Shown one piece after another: positions 7,682-16,469 of a stretch of 64,000 nt of DNA (the first letter of the stretch is position 1; each line of letters starts with the position of its first letter). The DNA is from Bacteroidota bacterium (GTDB taxonomy: Bacteria; Bacteroidota; Bacteroidia; Bacteroidales; JAGONC01), in NCBI GenBank assembly GCA_022711405.1, contig JAKLFC010000010.1, positions 1-64,000 on the forward strand. Direction: 5' to 3'. The notes beneath the pieces were generated by a model that worked only from the letters and a program-made list of their open reading frames with translations, was not told the origin of the DNA and did no database searches. A program made the position numbers and the translations under genes.

Positions 7682-10176
7682 TGAACAAACGGGGATCAAT
7701 ACAAAGGATTCTTGTTTCCATGGCCTTCATGGCAATGGGTACAAGTTTCATTCAGGCGCAGGAGTCTGATGTCCCTGTTCCCATCAGCCCGGTCCATCCG
7801 CTGGCAGACACCGCCCGTATACAGCAATGGGTAAAACAGGCAGCCAGTCAGCTTGACGATAAGGTCTACGACAGTGCCGGTTTCTTTGCGACAAAGGCTC
7901 TTGATCTTTCCCGCCAGTCCTTCTACCGGCCGGGGAAGGCATCAGCGCTGTTCATCCTGGGACAAAGCGCTCTGGAACAGGGTCAGTATATTTTATCCAT
8001 CCGGCATTTTTTCGGTGCACTCAACGAATTCGGGATGCTCGGTGATACTTCCGGGATGGCCCTGACCAACGTTCAGATCGGGAAGATCTACAGCAAAGCG
8101 GGGCTGCACACCAAAGCCATTGAGTATTTTCTTGCAGCAGAGCAGCTTGCTATTGCCAATACCACGATTATTAATCCTCAGGAAATACGTTGGGAGAAAG
8201 CCAGCAGTTACTTCTTACTGGGGCAGTATGAAAAGGCTGCCAGTGATTATCAGGGATTACTGGATCTTTTAAAGGATCATCAGGATCCCGGCATGATGGC
8301 AGGGGTGATGAACAGGTTGATCCTTTGTTATCAGTTCACCGGACAGTACGACAGCGCCCTCGCCCTGAACGGTCAGCTGCTGGATTTTTACAGGAACTCG
8401 GGCGACAGGACCCATGAAGTACTGTCCCTGAACAATAAAGGATTCATCCTTCAAAAGATGGGTGAGTATGATGAAGCGCTTCGTTCATTTGAGGGATCCC
8501 TTCTTCTGGAGCAATCCCTTCATCCCGGTCAGCCGGAAAACACGGTCATTCTGCTGAACAAAGCCATTCTCCATCAAAATCTCGGCGACTATCCATCGTC
8601 TGTCAGGACGCTGCTGGATGCCATCCGCATCACTGAAAGAGAAGGGGATGAGGCTGAGACGGCCCTGCTGTATCACATCCTTGCGAACATCTATTTTCTG
8701 GATCAGGATCTCTACAATGCCGGCGTCTGCAACAGCAAAGCACAGGCGCTGGCTCTGAAGAACCAGGATCAGCCATTGCTGTCGGATATTTACCTTCTCG
8801 GATCCAAAATTGACGAGGCCCTTTACAATTTCGAATTTTCCTTTGAGTATTACCGGAAACATCTTGACATCAGGGATTCGCTGGCCAGGGAGGAAGAGAG
8901 AAAGCAGGCGGAGCTGGTTCAGCAGCGCTATATTGTGGAAAGGGCAGAGAGGGAGATCAGCCAGCTGCTCAGCGGACAGGAGATCAGCGATCTGGAGCTG
9001 ATCCAGCTCAGGCTGGAATCGACAACGAGGCAGCAGCAGCTGGAGATCTACCGCAAGAATGACTCGCTGCAGAAGGCGGTCATTCAGAATCAGCGGCTGG
9101 AAAGGGATAAAGCGTTGCAGGAGCTTCTGCTGGCGGAGGAGCGGCTGGCCGCTGAGCGGAAGGACAGGGAGATTGTGGACCTGAGGCAGCGGGAGGAGAT
9201 CCAGTCGCTGGAGCTTCGCCAGAAAGAGCTTGAACAGCAGCAGGATCAGCAGGAGATCGCATTGCTGACCAGGGATAAGGCATTGGGTGACCTCGCCCTC
9301 AGCAAAGCCAGGGCCCGGAATTTATTTATGCTGGGGATTTCAATGCTTGTCCTGGCCGTCCTTTATGCGGTTTACCGCGGGCTGAGGTTCGCCAGGAAAG
9401 CCAACCGTAGGCTGGCCCGTCAGAATGTGGAGATCAACCGGCAGAAAGAGGAAATCAACCGGAACCTGATCATCATCGATGAGGAAAGAAGAAAATCGGA
9501 TGACCTGCTGTTGAACATTCTTCCGGAAGAAACGGCAAACGAGTTAAAGGAGACCGGGCAATCCATTCCAAAGCACTATGAAATGGTCACAATCCTGTTC
9601 ACTGATTTCGTCGGTTTCACCTTCGTTGCCGAACGCATGTCGCCCCAGGAGCTGATCGCAGAGCTGAATCATTGCTTCCTTGAGTTTGACCGGATCATCG
9701 ATCGATACGGAGTGGAAAAGATCAAAACGATTGGCGATTCGTACATGTGCGCGGGAGGTATCCCTGTAGCCAACCGCACCAATCCGGTGGATGTGGTGTC
9801 GGCTGCGCTGGAGATCAGGGATTTTGTGACACGGACAAGGCAGGAGCGCATCAGCGCCGGAAGGGATTACTGGGAGGTGCGCATCGGGGTGAACACGGGC
9901 CCTGTGATGGCCGGTGTGGTGGGGAAGAATAAATTTGCTTACGACATCTGGGGAGATGCTGTCAACACCGCCAGCCGGATGGAATCCAGCGGCAAGTCGG
10001 GGCAGGTGAACATTTCGGGCAACACCTATGAACTCATCAGGGATCAGTTTCATTGCACTTACCGCGGCAAGGTACAGGCAAAGAACAAGGGGGAGGTGGA
10101 TATGTACTTTGTGGAGAGGAGAGAGGGGAGAGGAGAGAGGAGAGAGGAGAACGGAGAGAGGAGAGAGGAGAAATAA
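7681..10176 (+). CDS. TPR-repeat class III adenylate cyclase
   Basis: 831 residues from the ATG overlapping the previous stop codon. Order: signal peptide (~1-27); tetratricopeptide repeats (~35-400) predicted periplasmic; a long Gln/Glu-rich coiled coil (~405-540); one membrane helix (~545-565); a second short coiled coil; and a C-terminal cyclase domain (~635-800). Metal ligands are Asp642 (F-T-D-F-V-G-F) and Asp686 (I-G-D-S-Y). Substrate residues are Lys in E-K-I-K-T-I-G-D and Asp in D-I-W-G-D, which favour ATP over GTP; the transition-state Asn and Arg are present in N-T-A-S-R-M. It should turn a periplasmic or receptor-derived signal into cAMP. The last ~18 residues derive from a purine repeat and are not family sequence. 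Confidence 0.88.
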   Translation: MNKRGSIQRILVSMAFMAMGTSFIQAQESDVPVPISPVHPLADTARIQQWVKQAASQLDDKVYDSAGFFATKALDLSRQSFYRPGKASALFILGQSALEQGQYILSIRHFFGALNEFGMLGDTSGMALTNVQIGKIYSKAGLHTKAIEYFLAAEQLAIANTTIINPQEIRWEKASSYFLLGQYEKAASDYQGLLDLLKDHQDPGMMAGVMNRLILCYQFTGQYDSALALNGQLLDFYRNSGDRTHEVLSLNNKGFILQKMGEYDEALRSFEGSLLLEQSLHPGQPENTVILLNKAILHQNLGDYPSSVRTLLDAIRITEREGDEAETALLYHILANIYFLDQDLYNAGVCNSKAQALALKNQDQPLLSDIYLLGSKIDEALYNFEFSFEYYRKHLDIRDSLAREEERKQAELVQQRYIVERAEREISQLLSGQEISDLELIQLRLESTTRQQQLEIYRKNDSLQKAVIQNQRLERDKALQELLLAEERLAAERKDREIVDLRQREEIQSLELRQKELEQQQDQQEIALLTRDKALGDLALSKARARNLFMLGISMLVLAVLYAVYRGLRFARKANRRLARQNVEINRQKEEINRNLIIIDEERRKSDDLLLNILPEETANELKETGQSIPKHYEMVTILFTDFVGFTFVAERMSPQELIAELNHCFLEFDRIIDRYGVEKIKTIGDSYMCAGGIPVANRTNPVDVVSAALEIRDFVTRTRQERISAGRDYWEVRIGVNTGPVMAGVVGKNKFAYDIWGDAVNTASRMESSGKSGQVNISGNTYELIRDQFHCTYRGKVQAKNKGEVDMYFVERREGRGERREENGERREEK
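10112..10171 (+). repeat. Purine (GAGAGGAGA) repeat forming the 3' end of the cyclase gene
   Basis: About 60 bp made almost wholly of G and A on the plus strand, with short units such as GAGAGGAGA repeated imperfectly. It is read in frame as Glu/Arg/Gly residues up to the TAA at 10174-10176. Slippage here would change the length of the protein tail. Confidence 0.8.
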
Positions 10177-10253
10177 TTTTTTCTCTATCTTTTTTAGCCT
10201 TAGCTGGGTCACAAATTGATATCACTCGGGATTAACGGGAAAAGAACGTTGTC

Positions 10254-10787
10254 ATGGAAGAAGAAATGTTGATCCCTTACGAAAAGATCGATCGTGCCAT
10301 CCTTTTGATCAGGGGTAGGAAAGTCATGCTTGACGCAGATCTGGCCATTATTTATGGTGTGAAAACTTTCAGGTTGAATGAGCAGGTCAAACGAAACAGA
10401 AACAGGTTCCCGGAAGATTTCATGTTTCAACTTACTGATGAAGAAAAGCGAGAGGTCATCGCAAATTGCGATCACCTCGAAAGATTAAAATTTGCTTCAA
10501 CAAATCCATATGCATTTACCGAGCACGGTGCTATTATGCTGGCCAGCGTCTTGAATACGCCTTTGGCCATACAGGCCAGCGTTCTAGTGGTCAGGTCCTT
10601 TGTCAGGCTAAGGGAACTTCTGGTTTCAAACCGCGAACTGGCGGGAAAACTGAAAGACCTGGAAACAAAGGTGGACAAGAATTTCGCCACTGTGTTCAGG
10701 ATCTTCCAGGAATTGATGAAACCGCCTGATGAGAGCAGTCGTCCGAAAATTGGATTCAAGATTGGGGATAAGGAAGCTGGAGAATGA
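10254..10787 (+). CDS. ORF6N-domain protein
   Basis: 177 residues. The N-terminal ~90 residues match the ORF6N (KilA-N-like) domain: R-G-R-K-V-M-L-D-A-D-L-A-x-I-Y-G-V, then L-N-E-Q-V-K-R-N-R-x-R-F-P-E-D-F-M-F-Q-L and Y-A-F-T-E-H-G-A-I-M-L-A-S-V-L. This is a putative DNA-binding domain first seen in phage antirepressors and common as stand-alone chromosomal genes in Bacteroidota. A coiled-coil segment follows (R-E-L-A-G-K-L-K-D-L-E-T-K-V). No phage genes are nearby, so this is probably a resident or degenerate accessory copy. Repeats flank it on both sides (purine tract upstream, palindrome array downstream). Confidence 0.85.
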   Translation: MEEEMLIPYEKIDRAILLIRGRKVMLDADLAIIYGVKTFRLNEQVKRNRNRFPEDFMFQLTDEEKREVIANCDHLERLKFASTNPYAFTEHGAIMLASVLNTPLAIQASVLVVRSFVRLRELLVSNRELAGKLKDLETKVDKNFATVFRIFQELMKPPDESSRPKIGFKIGDKEAGE

Positions 10788-11117
10788 TTGTCGATTATCG
10801 ATATGGCGATTTTCGATGTTTGATGTCGAAATTCGAAAATCGTCCAATCGACAATCGTGCAATCCTTCAGCTGATCCCGGCTTAAGCCGGGATGACGATC
10901 GCAGCATACGATGGGAGAATTCCACCAGGACTTCTGGATGGCTGATCCCGGCTTACGCCGGGAGAATTCCACCAGGACTTCCGGATGGCTGATCCCGGCT
11001 TACGCCGGGATGACGATCGCATTTTCAGGGAGAGACAGGGGGCTGAAAAGTGCATGCACTTTTCAGCCCCCTGTCCTCATTCCCTGCGGCTGAATGTTAT
11101 CCCGACGAAAGTCGGGA
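10788..11117. repeat. Intergenic array of palindromic repeats
   Basis: No gene is seen here. Three copies of a GATCCCGGCTTACGCCGGGA-like hairpin (10873, 10942 and 10991 regions; the first reads CTTAAGCC) are present, two of them followed by GACGATCGCA. Two copies of a GGGAGAATTCCACCAGGACT unit link them. Upstream lies a TCGATTNTCGAT-rich palindromic stretch (10790-10860), and at the right end TCCCGACGAAAGTCGGGA forms one more hairpin (11100-11117). The pattern is that of REP-type elements that have duplicated locally. Confidence 0.8.
11034..11075. terminator. Perfect 42-bp palindrome, possible bidirectional terminator
   Basis: Both arms are exact, starting GACAGGGGGC and meeting at TGCATGCA with no loop. 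It lies between the plus-strand ORF6N gene and the end of the minus-strand T9SS protein gene, so it could end transcripts from both sides. There is no T-run, so ordinary intrinsic termination is not certain. Confidence 0.5.
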
Positions 11118-11128
11118 CCCCTTCTCTG

Positions 11129-11824
11129 TTATCGTATTATGACCATCTTTCTGAATCCTTCTCGAGAACTGGAACTGCCATAATAATAGATTCCTGAGGG
11201 AAGGGATTTTCCCCTGTCATCGGTCCCATCCCAGGTGATCTGAGTTGCATCTGGTTCTAATTCCAGCACACGGACAACTTCTCCGAGCATGTTCAGTATT
11301 TGAAGATACATTGCAGAATGATCACCTGGTGTGCAGGTAATCGTCGTCCTGTCTGAGAACGGATTCGGAAAATTCTGGCGGATGGATGGTATCACTGGAT
11401 CTTCAGCAGTGCCCACCAGATCATAGCAATCGCTAATCCAGGAACCAATCACTTCTGCTGCCCCTGAACCTGTGCTTTGTTCAATAACAAATGAGGTACT
11501 GCCGTCGTACAGTGTATCCATTTCCCAGTGTTCCGTATGGTATACGTCCACTGAATAAGCTCCTGGCAGCAGTGGTCCTGCCGTCACTGAAAGATCAAAA
11601 TAACAATCACAGTGAACCATATCGCCTGTATCGCTCTCGAGCCAGGTCAATTTATAATCATTCACTGCGACCACCATCTGATAGGAAGCACTGCAATTTC
11701 TGTGTGCTGAAATATGCCACAGGGTGACCGTGTCGTTACTGACGACGGCAAAGATGGAGTCTTCCTGCGATTTTCCAGTCAGATTCAATGTGAGAAGGAT
11801 CATTAATCCTACTATCGTTTTCAT
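11129..11824 (-). CDS. Secreted protein with T9SS type A sorting domain
   Basis: 231 residues. A signal peptide of about 19 residues is followed by a ~120-residue domain of unknown family containing four Cys (H-C-D-C-Y among them). The C-terminal ~80 residues are a Por/T9SS type A sorting domain: N-F-P-N-P-F-S, Y-L-Q-I-L-N-M-L-G-E-V-V, G-T-D-D-R-G-K-S-L-P-S-G-I-Y-Y-Y, ending K-M-V-I-I-R. It should be exported by Sec, moved across the outer membrane by T9SS and anchored to A-LPS or released after removal of the tail. It heads the 3' end of a run of four secreted-protein genes on this strand. Confidence 0.85.
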   Translation of the reverse strand: MKTIVGLMILLTLNLTGKSQEDSIFAVVSNDTVTLWHISAHRNCSASYQMVVAVNDYKLTWLESDTGDMVHCDCYFDLSVTAGPLLPGAYSVDVYHTEHWEMDTLYDGSTSFVIEQSTGSGAAEVIGSWISDCYDLVGTAEDPVIPSIRQNFPNPFSDRTTITCTPGDHSAMYLQILNMLGEVVRVLELEPDATQITWDGTDDRGKSLPSGIYYYGSSSSREGFRKMVIIR

Positions 11825-11896
11825 AGTTGGATCATTTGATTTATTTGTTCTTTCCGGAATTCTATAATCAGTACTTGCCTTTTTAAACTTCCCTGC

Positions 11897-14890
11897 CTAT
11901 TTACTGATCAATACTTTCTGAATCCCGACCTGATCATCTGTAGTCAGATGAATGACATACAATCCGTTGGATAGGCCTCTTAGATTCAGAACATAATGGT
12001 TCGATCCTTTCTCAGCATTGTACTCCCTGGAAATGACAACCTGCCCGTTTGCACTGATCAGCTTCAGACTGGCTTTGGTGGATGTTGCCGAAGTAAGGTC
12101 GATATTCAGAAGATCTCTTGCCGGATTAGGGTAAACAATCATTACTACTGCTTCTTCAGAAATTGCATCTTCCGCATCCATTGATTTTTTGTTAGAGGAT
12201 GAGATCGCTGCCTTCAAGGTGTAGCAAACGAGGGGATCATAGGCTCCGTCAGCTCCGTAAACTTTCACGTAATAGGTGCCGACACTATTGGTATTATAGA
12301 TGATCGTTTCATCTAACATTCCGGGATTCCGTGAGATGCCTACCTGGGTTCCGTCTGATTTGTATAACGCGACATCGTAGTTGGCCGGCAGGTTAGTAAG
12401 AGTGATCTTGATCTTTTTCTTGCTGCCGGTGTTGTTAAATTTAAACCAATCCAAATCGGTTGAAGTACCGATCCTGGCTGTGACATCCGTGTTGACAGTT
12501 ATGGAAGCAGCTGTCACCATCGTTTCGTTCGGCTCATAATTGTCCGGACAGCCACTTCCCTGGGTGACGGTGATATAGTCAGGAATCGTCAGTGTGCCTG
12601 ATCCTCCCCCATTGGTGACAACCAGGGTAACATCAAACGATCCTGCAGTATTGTAAATAATTACAGGATTTTGTAAGGTACTGGTGGCCGGAGTGCCCCC
12701 TTCGAAGGTCCACAGCCAGGATGTCGGATTGTTTGAGGACAAGTCTGTAAACTGAACGCTTTCCCCGGTACTGATTTCGGTTGGGGTTCCTGTAAAATTT
12801 GCCACTGGTGGTGGAGGTGCTATAATGTCTAATGTGTAATCTTCCACCTCGCCATAGTTAAAGTTTTCACAAGAGGAAGGAATAGCATTGTACTTCAAAG
12901 AAACCCGCATCCTCGTCTCACCGCTGATCCCCGCAGGAATGTTTATATTTCCTGACACAGGAGCTTTAATGCGATTGGCTGCAAATACCTGTTCGCCCGA
13001 ATCTGTAAAATCACCATCCATGTTGTAATCAATCCATACACGGCACCATTCCCTTCTGGAACTGCCTGAAAACCCTGGCGTAATACCCAATCCATATGAC
13101 ATTCCACTTTCAACGGTGATCGGATTTCCGGTGAAATCGCCATAACCAATATCATCGCCGGAATTATTTGTGTAACTGCCAAGGATGAATTGCTGGATCC
13201 ATTCCGTGTTCGTGTTGCATCCGGATGAGGTGCAGTAAAATGAATTTAACAATGAGCAATCAAGGGCAAAGGCCAGAACTTCATCGATACCAGCCCTGGT
13301 GCCCGCAATCGTTGGATGAACTTCATAATCCGGAATAATGCCAACCCGCTGAGTGGGCGTATAATCAGGATAATAGGTTCCTAATCCCGTGAAATTGGTG
13401 TAGATTTTTCCGGTCAGGTATACCCTTGAGTTGTTGCCATCAGCGGCTGCAGTTGTACTGCCGATTTTAATGCTGCCAGGAAATTGCCCGAGGCCCATGC
13501 AGGTATATTCCGCCTGGCTCAGTGTTCTTTCATCAAAAAGCAGGATTACCTTGCCGCTGTATGGGCTGGCAGTACCCGTGCCTATTGTAATCGGATACCA
13601 GAATAACCTTCCCGGGTAGGTGATGTCGGGGGTTGTGAAGTTGGCAATGTGGATCGGGGCCGGGAAAAGATAGTTCACCAGCGTCCATAAAGTACCCTGC
13701 GGATAGTTCCTGATATCGAAAATAATGGCGTCTTTTGTGCCGAGATCAGCATACATGTCAGCGATCTGTGTTGTTTCAAGCCGGCCCATGTCAACAATTC
13801 CAAAAGTGCAATTATTAATGAGTGTGTCTTTCCAGATCGGGCTGTTATTCACGTTAAGTGCACTTAAATTTGTACTATTCCTGTTAAGTGTTGCAGAATG
13901 AGTGCCTGAAGTATTTTCAACTGTAATTTCAAAATCCCCCGAATTTCCCAAAAGAATAATATCATTCAGGTTTTTATCAATGCCAGATTCATTTGATCCA
14001 TGCGCATATTTTCTCAAATTGGCACGCAATTCATAGATATTTGAACCATCAATGGCTTTGATTATGTCACCAACGGCCACAGCAGTTATTTCAGGCAGAA
14101 CTTTTATGATCACCATTTCATTTTCTATGAATCTTGCAAGAAAGGGTGGAGAAGCGATTCCCTGCCAGCTATTGAATGTGGGACTATGATAGAATCCATG
14201 CCCGTCATTAATCCTTGTTGTGAATTCCCTGAACGCCAGATTAAAGGAAAGAGCATCTTCTGCTTCTACAACCTGTGGGATGAACTCAACCAGTGTTGTA
14301 TCCCAGTTCTGGTCCATTATCTTTTTGTATGGGAAGAAGTAATGGACCTGGTTCCAATAGCGAAACATGGCCAGGATGCGTTTTACTTCCGAAGGGTAAT
14401 CCGATTCTGAATAAAACATGGAATCATAATCAAAAAGAGGATTTCCATTGGAAAACACCTCATCAACATAAACATTGCTTTGCGGACGGAACTTGGTTTT
14501 TATATCGTTAAGCACTGCCCTTACAGAAGAAGAAAGGAAGGGATCCTGGAGCCAGCCCAGGTCATTGTTGTTATTCAGGCTATCAGGAACTACTGGCAAA
14601 GGAACAGTACTGGTGCCCATAGGCCCGGCATTGTTGAGCATAACTAACAGAGAATCATTAAATGCCGCATCCGTAGGGGCATTTTTTGCACCACTGGCTG
14701 CTTTCAGAAGTTCGTTGTCCCAGTTCACCAGCCCGGCAGCAATCCTGGTGTGGTAATACTTTGCATGGCCCCATGTTTTGCACAAATAAAACAAGCGCTG
14801 ATTATACACGCTGTCAGAAATTTCTTGCGGAGAAACCTGGTTGGCTACTGCAATAAGAAGTAGCATCAAAATAAAAATCTTTGTTTTCAT
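11897..14890 (-). CDS. Secreted S41-family peptidase with GEVED, PKD, PPC and T9SS domains
   Basis: 997 residues in this order: signal peptide (1-21); S41/tail-specific protease module (~130-545) with the catalytic Ser458 in [14 protein letters not shown] domain (~600-690, [16 protein letters not shown] and Y-G-E-V-E-D-Y); PKD domain (~695-775, [18 protein letters not shown]); pre-peptidase C-terminal domain (~785-895, N-Y-E-P-N-E-T…D-L-D-W-F-K-F); and a T9SS type A tail (~920-997, V-Y-P-N-P-A-R-D…G-L-Y-V-I-H-L). It is probably a cell-surface serine peptidase whose beta-sandwich domains hold it near substrate or the surface. The S41 module lacks an evident PDZ, but a PDZ-like stretch ([10 protein letters not shown]) is seen near 280. 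Confidence 0.85.
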   Translation of the reverse strand: MKTKIFILMLLLIAVANQVSPQEISDSVYNQRLFYLCKTWGHAKYYHTRIAAGLVNWDNELLKAASGAKNAPTDAAFNDSLLVMLNNAGPMGTSTVPLPVVPDSLNNNNDLGWLQDPFLSSSVRAVLNDIKTKFRPQSNVYVDEVFSNGNPLFDYDSMFYSESDYPSEVKRILAMFRYWNQVHYFFPYKKIMDQNWDTTLVEFIPQVVEAEDALSFNLAFREFTTRINDGHGFYHSPTFNSWQGIASPPFLARFIENEMVIIKVLPEITAVAVGDIIKAIDGSNIYELRANLRKYAHGSNESGIDKNLNDIILLGNSGDFEITVENTSGTHSATLNRNSTNLSALNVNNSPIWKDTLINNCTFGIVDMGRLETTQIADMYADLGTKDAIIFDIRNYPQGTLWTLVNYLFPAPIHIANFTTPDITYPGRLFWYPITIGTGTASPYSGKVILLFDERTLSQAEYTCMGLGQFPGSIKIGSTTAAADGNNSRVYLTGKIYTNFTGLGTYYPDYTPTQRVGIIPDYEVHPTIAGTRAGIDEVLAFALDCSLLNSFYCTSSGCNTNTEWIQQFILGSYTNNSGDDIGYGDFTGNPITVESGMSYGLGITPGFSGSSRREWCRVWIDYNMDGDFTDSGEQVFAANRIKAPVSGNINIPAGISGETRMRVSLKYNAIPSSCENFNYGEVEDYTLDIIAPPPPVANFTGTPTEISTGESVQFTDLSSNNPTSWLWTFEGGTPATSTLQNPVIIYNTAGSFDVTLVVTNGGGSGTLTIPDYITVTQGSGCPDNYEPNETMVTAASITVNTDVTARIGTSTDLDWFKFNNTGSKKKIKITLTNLPANYDVALYKSDGTQVGISRNPGMLDETIIYNTNSVGTYYVKVYGADGAYDPLVCYTLKAAISSSNKKSMDAEDAISEEAVVMIVYPNPARDLLNIDLTSATSTKASLKLISANGQVVISREYNAEKGSNHYVLNLRGLSNGLYVIHLTTDDQVGIQKVLISK

Positions 14891-15033
14891 GATAAGATGT
14901 GTTAAAAGCTTTGCAGATGAATGATTTACCGGGTTACATGGAATTCATTTTCATACTATTCCATTGTAAATGTAAGGAGGGCTGATTGTTTTTACCGGGG
15001 GATTGAGTGAGTGGTGCGGTTGGGTGAGTGAAT

Positions 15034-15063
15034 GGTTGACGGTTGACGGTTGGCGGTTGGCGG
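15034..15063 (+). repeat. Short tandem heptamer repeat
   Basis: Four tandem 7-bp units (GGTTGAC twice, GGTTGGC twice) plus GG, in the 241-bp gap between the S41 peptidase and FISUMP genes. Related bases recur just after (GATTGACGGTAGGCGGTT, about 15091-15108). No gene is seen in the gap. Confidence 0.75.
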
Positions 15064-15131
15064 CCTGTCCCGGGGAATGAAATGACGAGGGATTGACGGT
15101 AGGCGGTTATGCTAATCAGTAAAGAATTTTT

Positions 15132-16457
15132 CTAATAATCCTTTAAGCAACGAGCACTGAAACTGTCGGACCTTAAGTTATATCCCCGGCTTATTTCTAT
15201 GGAGTTGCTATCCAAAAAGCGGGCCCAGGCAAAGACAAATGTGGGCGTCGATGTCCACCAGTAGCCCCTGCTTCCAGCGAAAAAGAAACCACTGCTGTAA
15301 AGTACTCCAGCTGGCAATCCTGAAAAAGAATACAGGTCAATGCCATTTCCTTCATTGTTCCAGCCAGTAGTGGTTTTCAGGTTTACACCGGCATCATAAC
15401 CACGCATCTCTAAATAAAGGTCCCATTCCGGGTCTCCTATGCCATACTTTGTGTCCACTGCACCTTCTAATACTTTCCATTCTTCATCCGTCGTGAGATG
15501 CCAGCCCGGCGGGCAAATACCCTGTGCGCCCTGTACTGTGGTGTATTGCATCATTTCGTTCCACACATAAAGTCCACCATATTTGGTGCAACTGTCAGGC
15601 TGGTTGTTATAACAGTACTTTTCCATTATGCCGTTATCAGTCATATCCTGGTTATCCTGCAACATGGTCCCCACATTTAGGTTCTCCTTCAGCCAGCACT
15701 GGCTGAAGACCTGGATGGTGTTATAGACCTGTCCTTGGTATGTCACTGTGGACGTTCCCGGGCAGGGAATGTTGGTAGCGAACTGGAAGGTATAGTTTTC
15801 ACTGGTTTCGGGGACACACAGGATGCCGGATTGGAGGCCAGTGGCGTACCCAATACAGAGCAGTGAATCGCCCGGGCTGAAGGAGAAGGTTTGAATATCT
15901 TCTGTTGCTTTATACTGTGGAAAAGAAAGCTCACTGCCCACGTATTCGAGGGAACATACACAGGTTGAATTTGAGGAGGCTTGAAGGATTTTAATGCAGC
16001 TGGTCTGCCTCCTCCATTGAGCGGTGAAAAAATAAAGATTTGTATTGCCGGGAATAAACCGGAAGGAATGTATCCCGTCATCTAACGGCCTTTCAGCTTT
16101 AAGGATTAACCGCCCTAACTGATCTGTAACGATCAGGCTCACATTGTCCTTTTCTGGAATGAATAGTGAAATGATGGTTTGCTCAGCCACCGGATTGGGA
16201 TAGTTCTGGAATACCCGGAATGAATTTTCTCCAATGGAAATACCGGGAATTCCAACATAATTAATGGACAGCACCGTATCAGGCCAGTATAATAACGTAT
16301 CGCCCCCCTGTGTGCGGTTTATCACCCTGATGCTGTCCAGCTGGACATAAGCTGCACTGTCGATGGCGGTGAAATTCAATTCAAAAGCAGGACTCTGTGA
16401 AAATAATCCTGATGAAACGATTGCAAAAAATGCAATAAGAATTAGTTTCTTTGACAT
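15132..16457 (-). CDS. Secreted FISUMP-domain protein with internal sorting-like domain
   Basis: 441 residues. A signal peptide (~20 residues) is followed by a short N-terminal segment, then a module resembling a T9SS tail but located internally (~75-160: F-Q-N-Y-P-N-P-V-A, L-I-V-T-D-Q-L-G-R-L-I-L-K-A), then a linker, and a C-terminal FISUMP domain (~235-441: Q-C-W-L-K-E-N-L-N-V-G, Y-G-G-L-Y-V-W-N-E-M-M, C-P-P-G-W-H-L-T-T-D-E-E-W, ending F-S-A-R-C-L-K). FISUMP domains are surface or secreted modules of unknown activity, with paired Cys and a C-type-lectin-like look. With the sorting module away from the C-terminus it may not be a T9SS client; it could be an adhesive surface protein. Confidence 0.8.
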   Translation of the reverse strand: MSKKLILIAFFAIVSSGLFSQSPAFELNFTAIDSAAYVQLDSIRVINRTQGGDTLLYWPDTVLSINYVGIPGISIGENSFRVFQNYPNPVAEQTIISLFIPEKDNVSLIVTDQLGRLILKAERPLDDGIHSFRFIPGNTNLYFFTAQWRRQTSCIKILQASSNSTCVCSLEYVGSELSFPQYKATEDIQTFSFSPGDSLLCIGYATGLQSGILCVPETSENYTFQFATNIPCPGTSTVTYQGQVYNTIQVFSQCWLKENLNVGTMLQDNQDMTDNGIMEKYCYNNQPDSCTKYGGLYVWNEMMQYTTVQGAQGICPPGWHLTTDEEWKVLEGAVDTKYGIGDPEWDLYLEMRGYDAGVNLKTTTGWNNEGNGIDLYSFSGLPAGVLYSSGFFFAGSRGYWWTSTPTFVFAWARFLDSNSIEISRGYNLRSDSFSARCLKDY

Positions 16458-16469
16458 GGCAAGTGGTCT

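Noticed and set aside
10254-10787. Prophage remnant marked by the ORF6N gene
   Set aside because: No other phage genes within 20 kb; stand-alone ORF6N genes are common in this phylum.
10862-11117. CRISPR array
   Set aside because: Units are palindromic and spacers are themselves repeated; no cas genes nearby.
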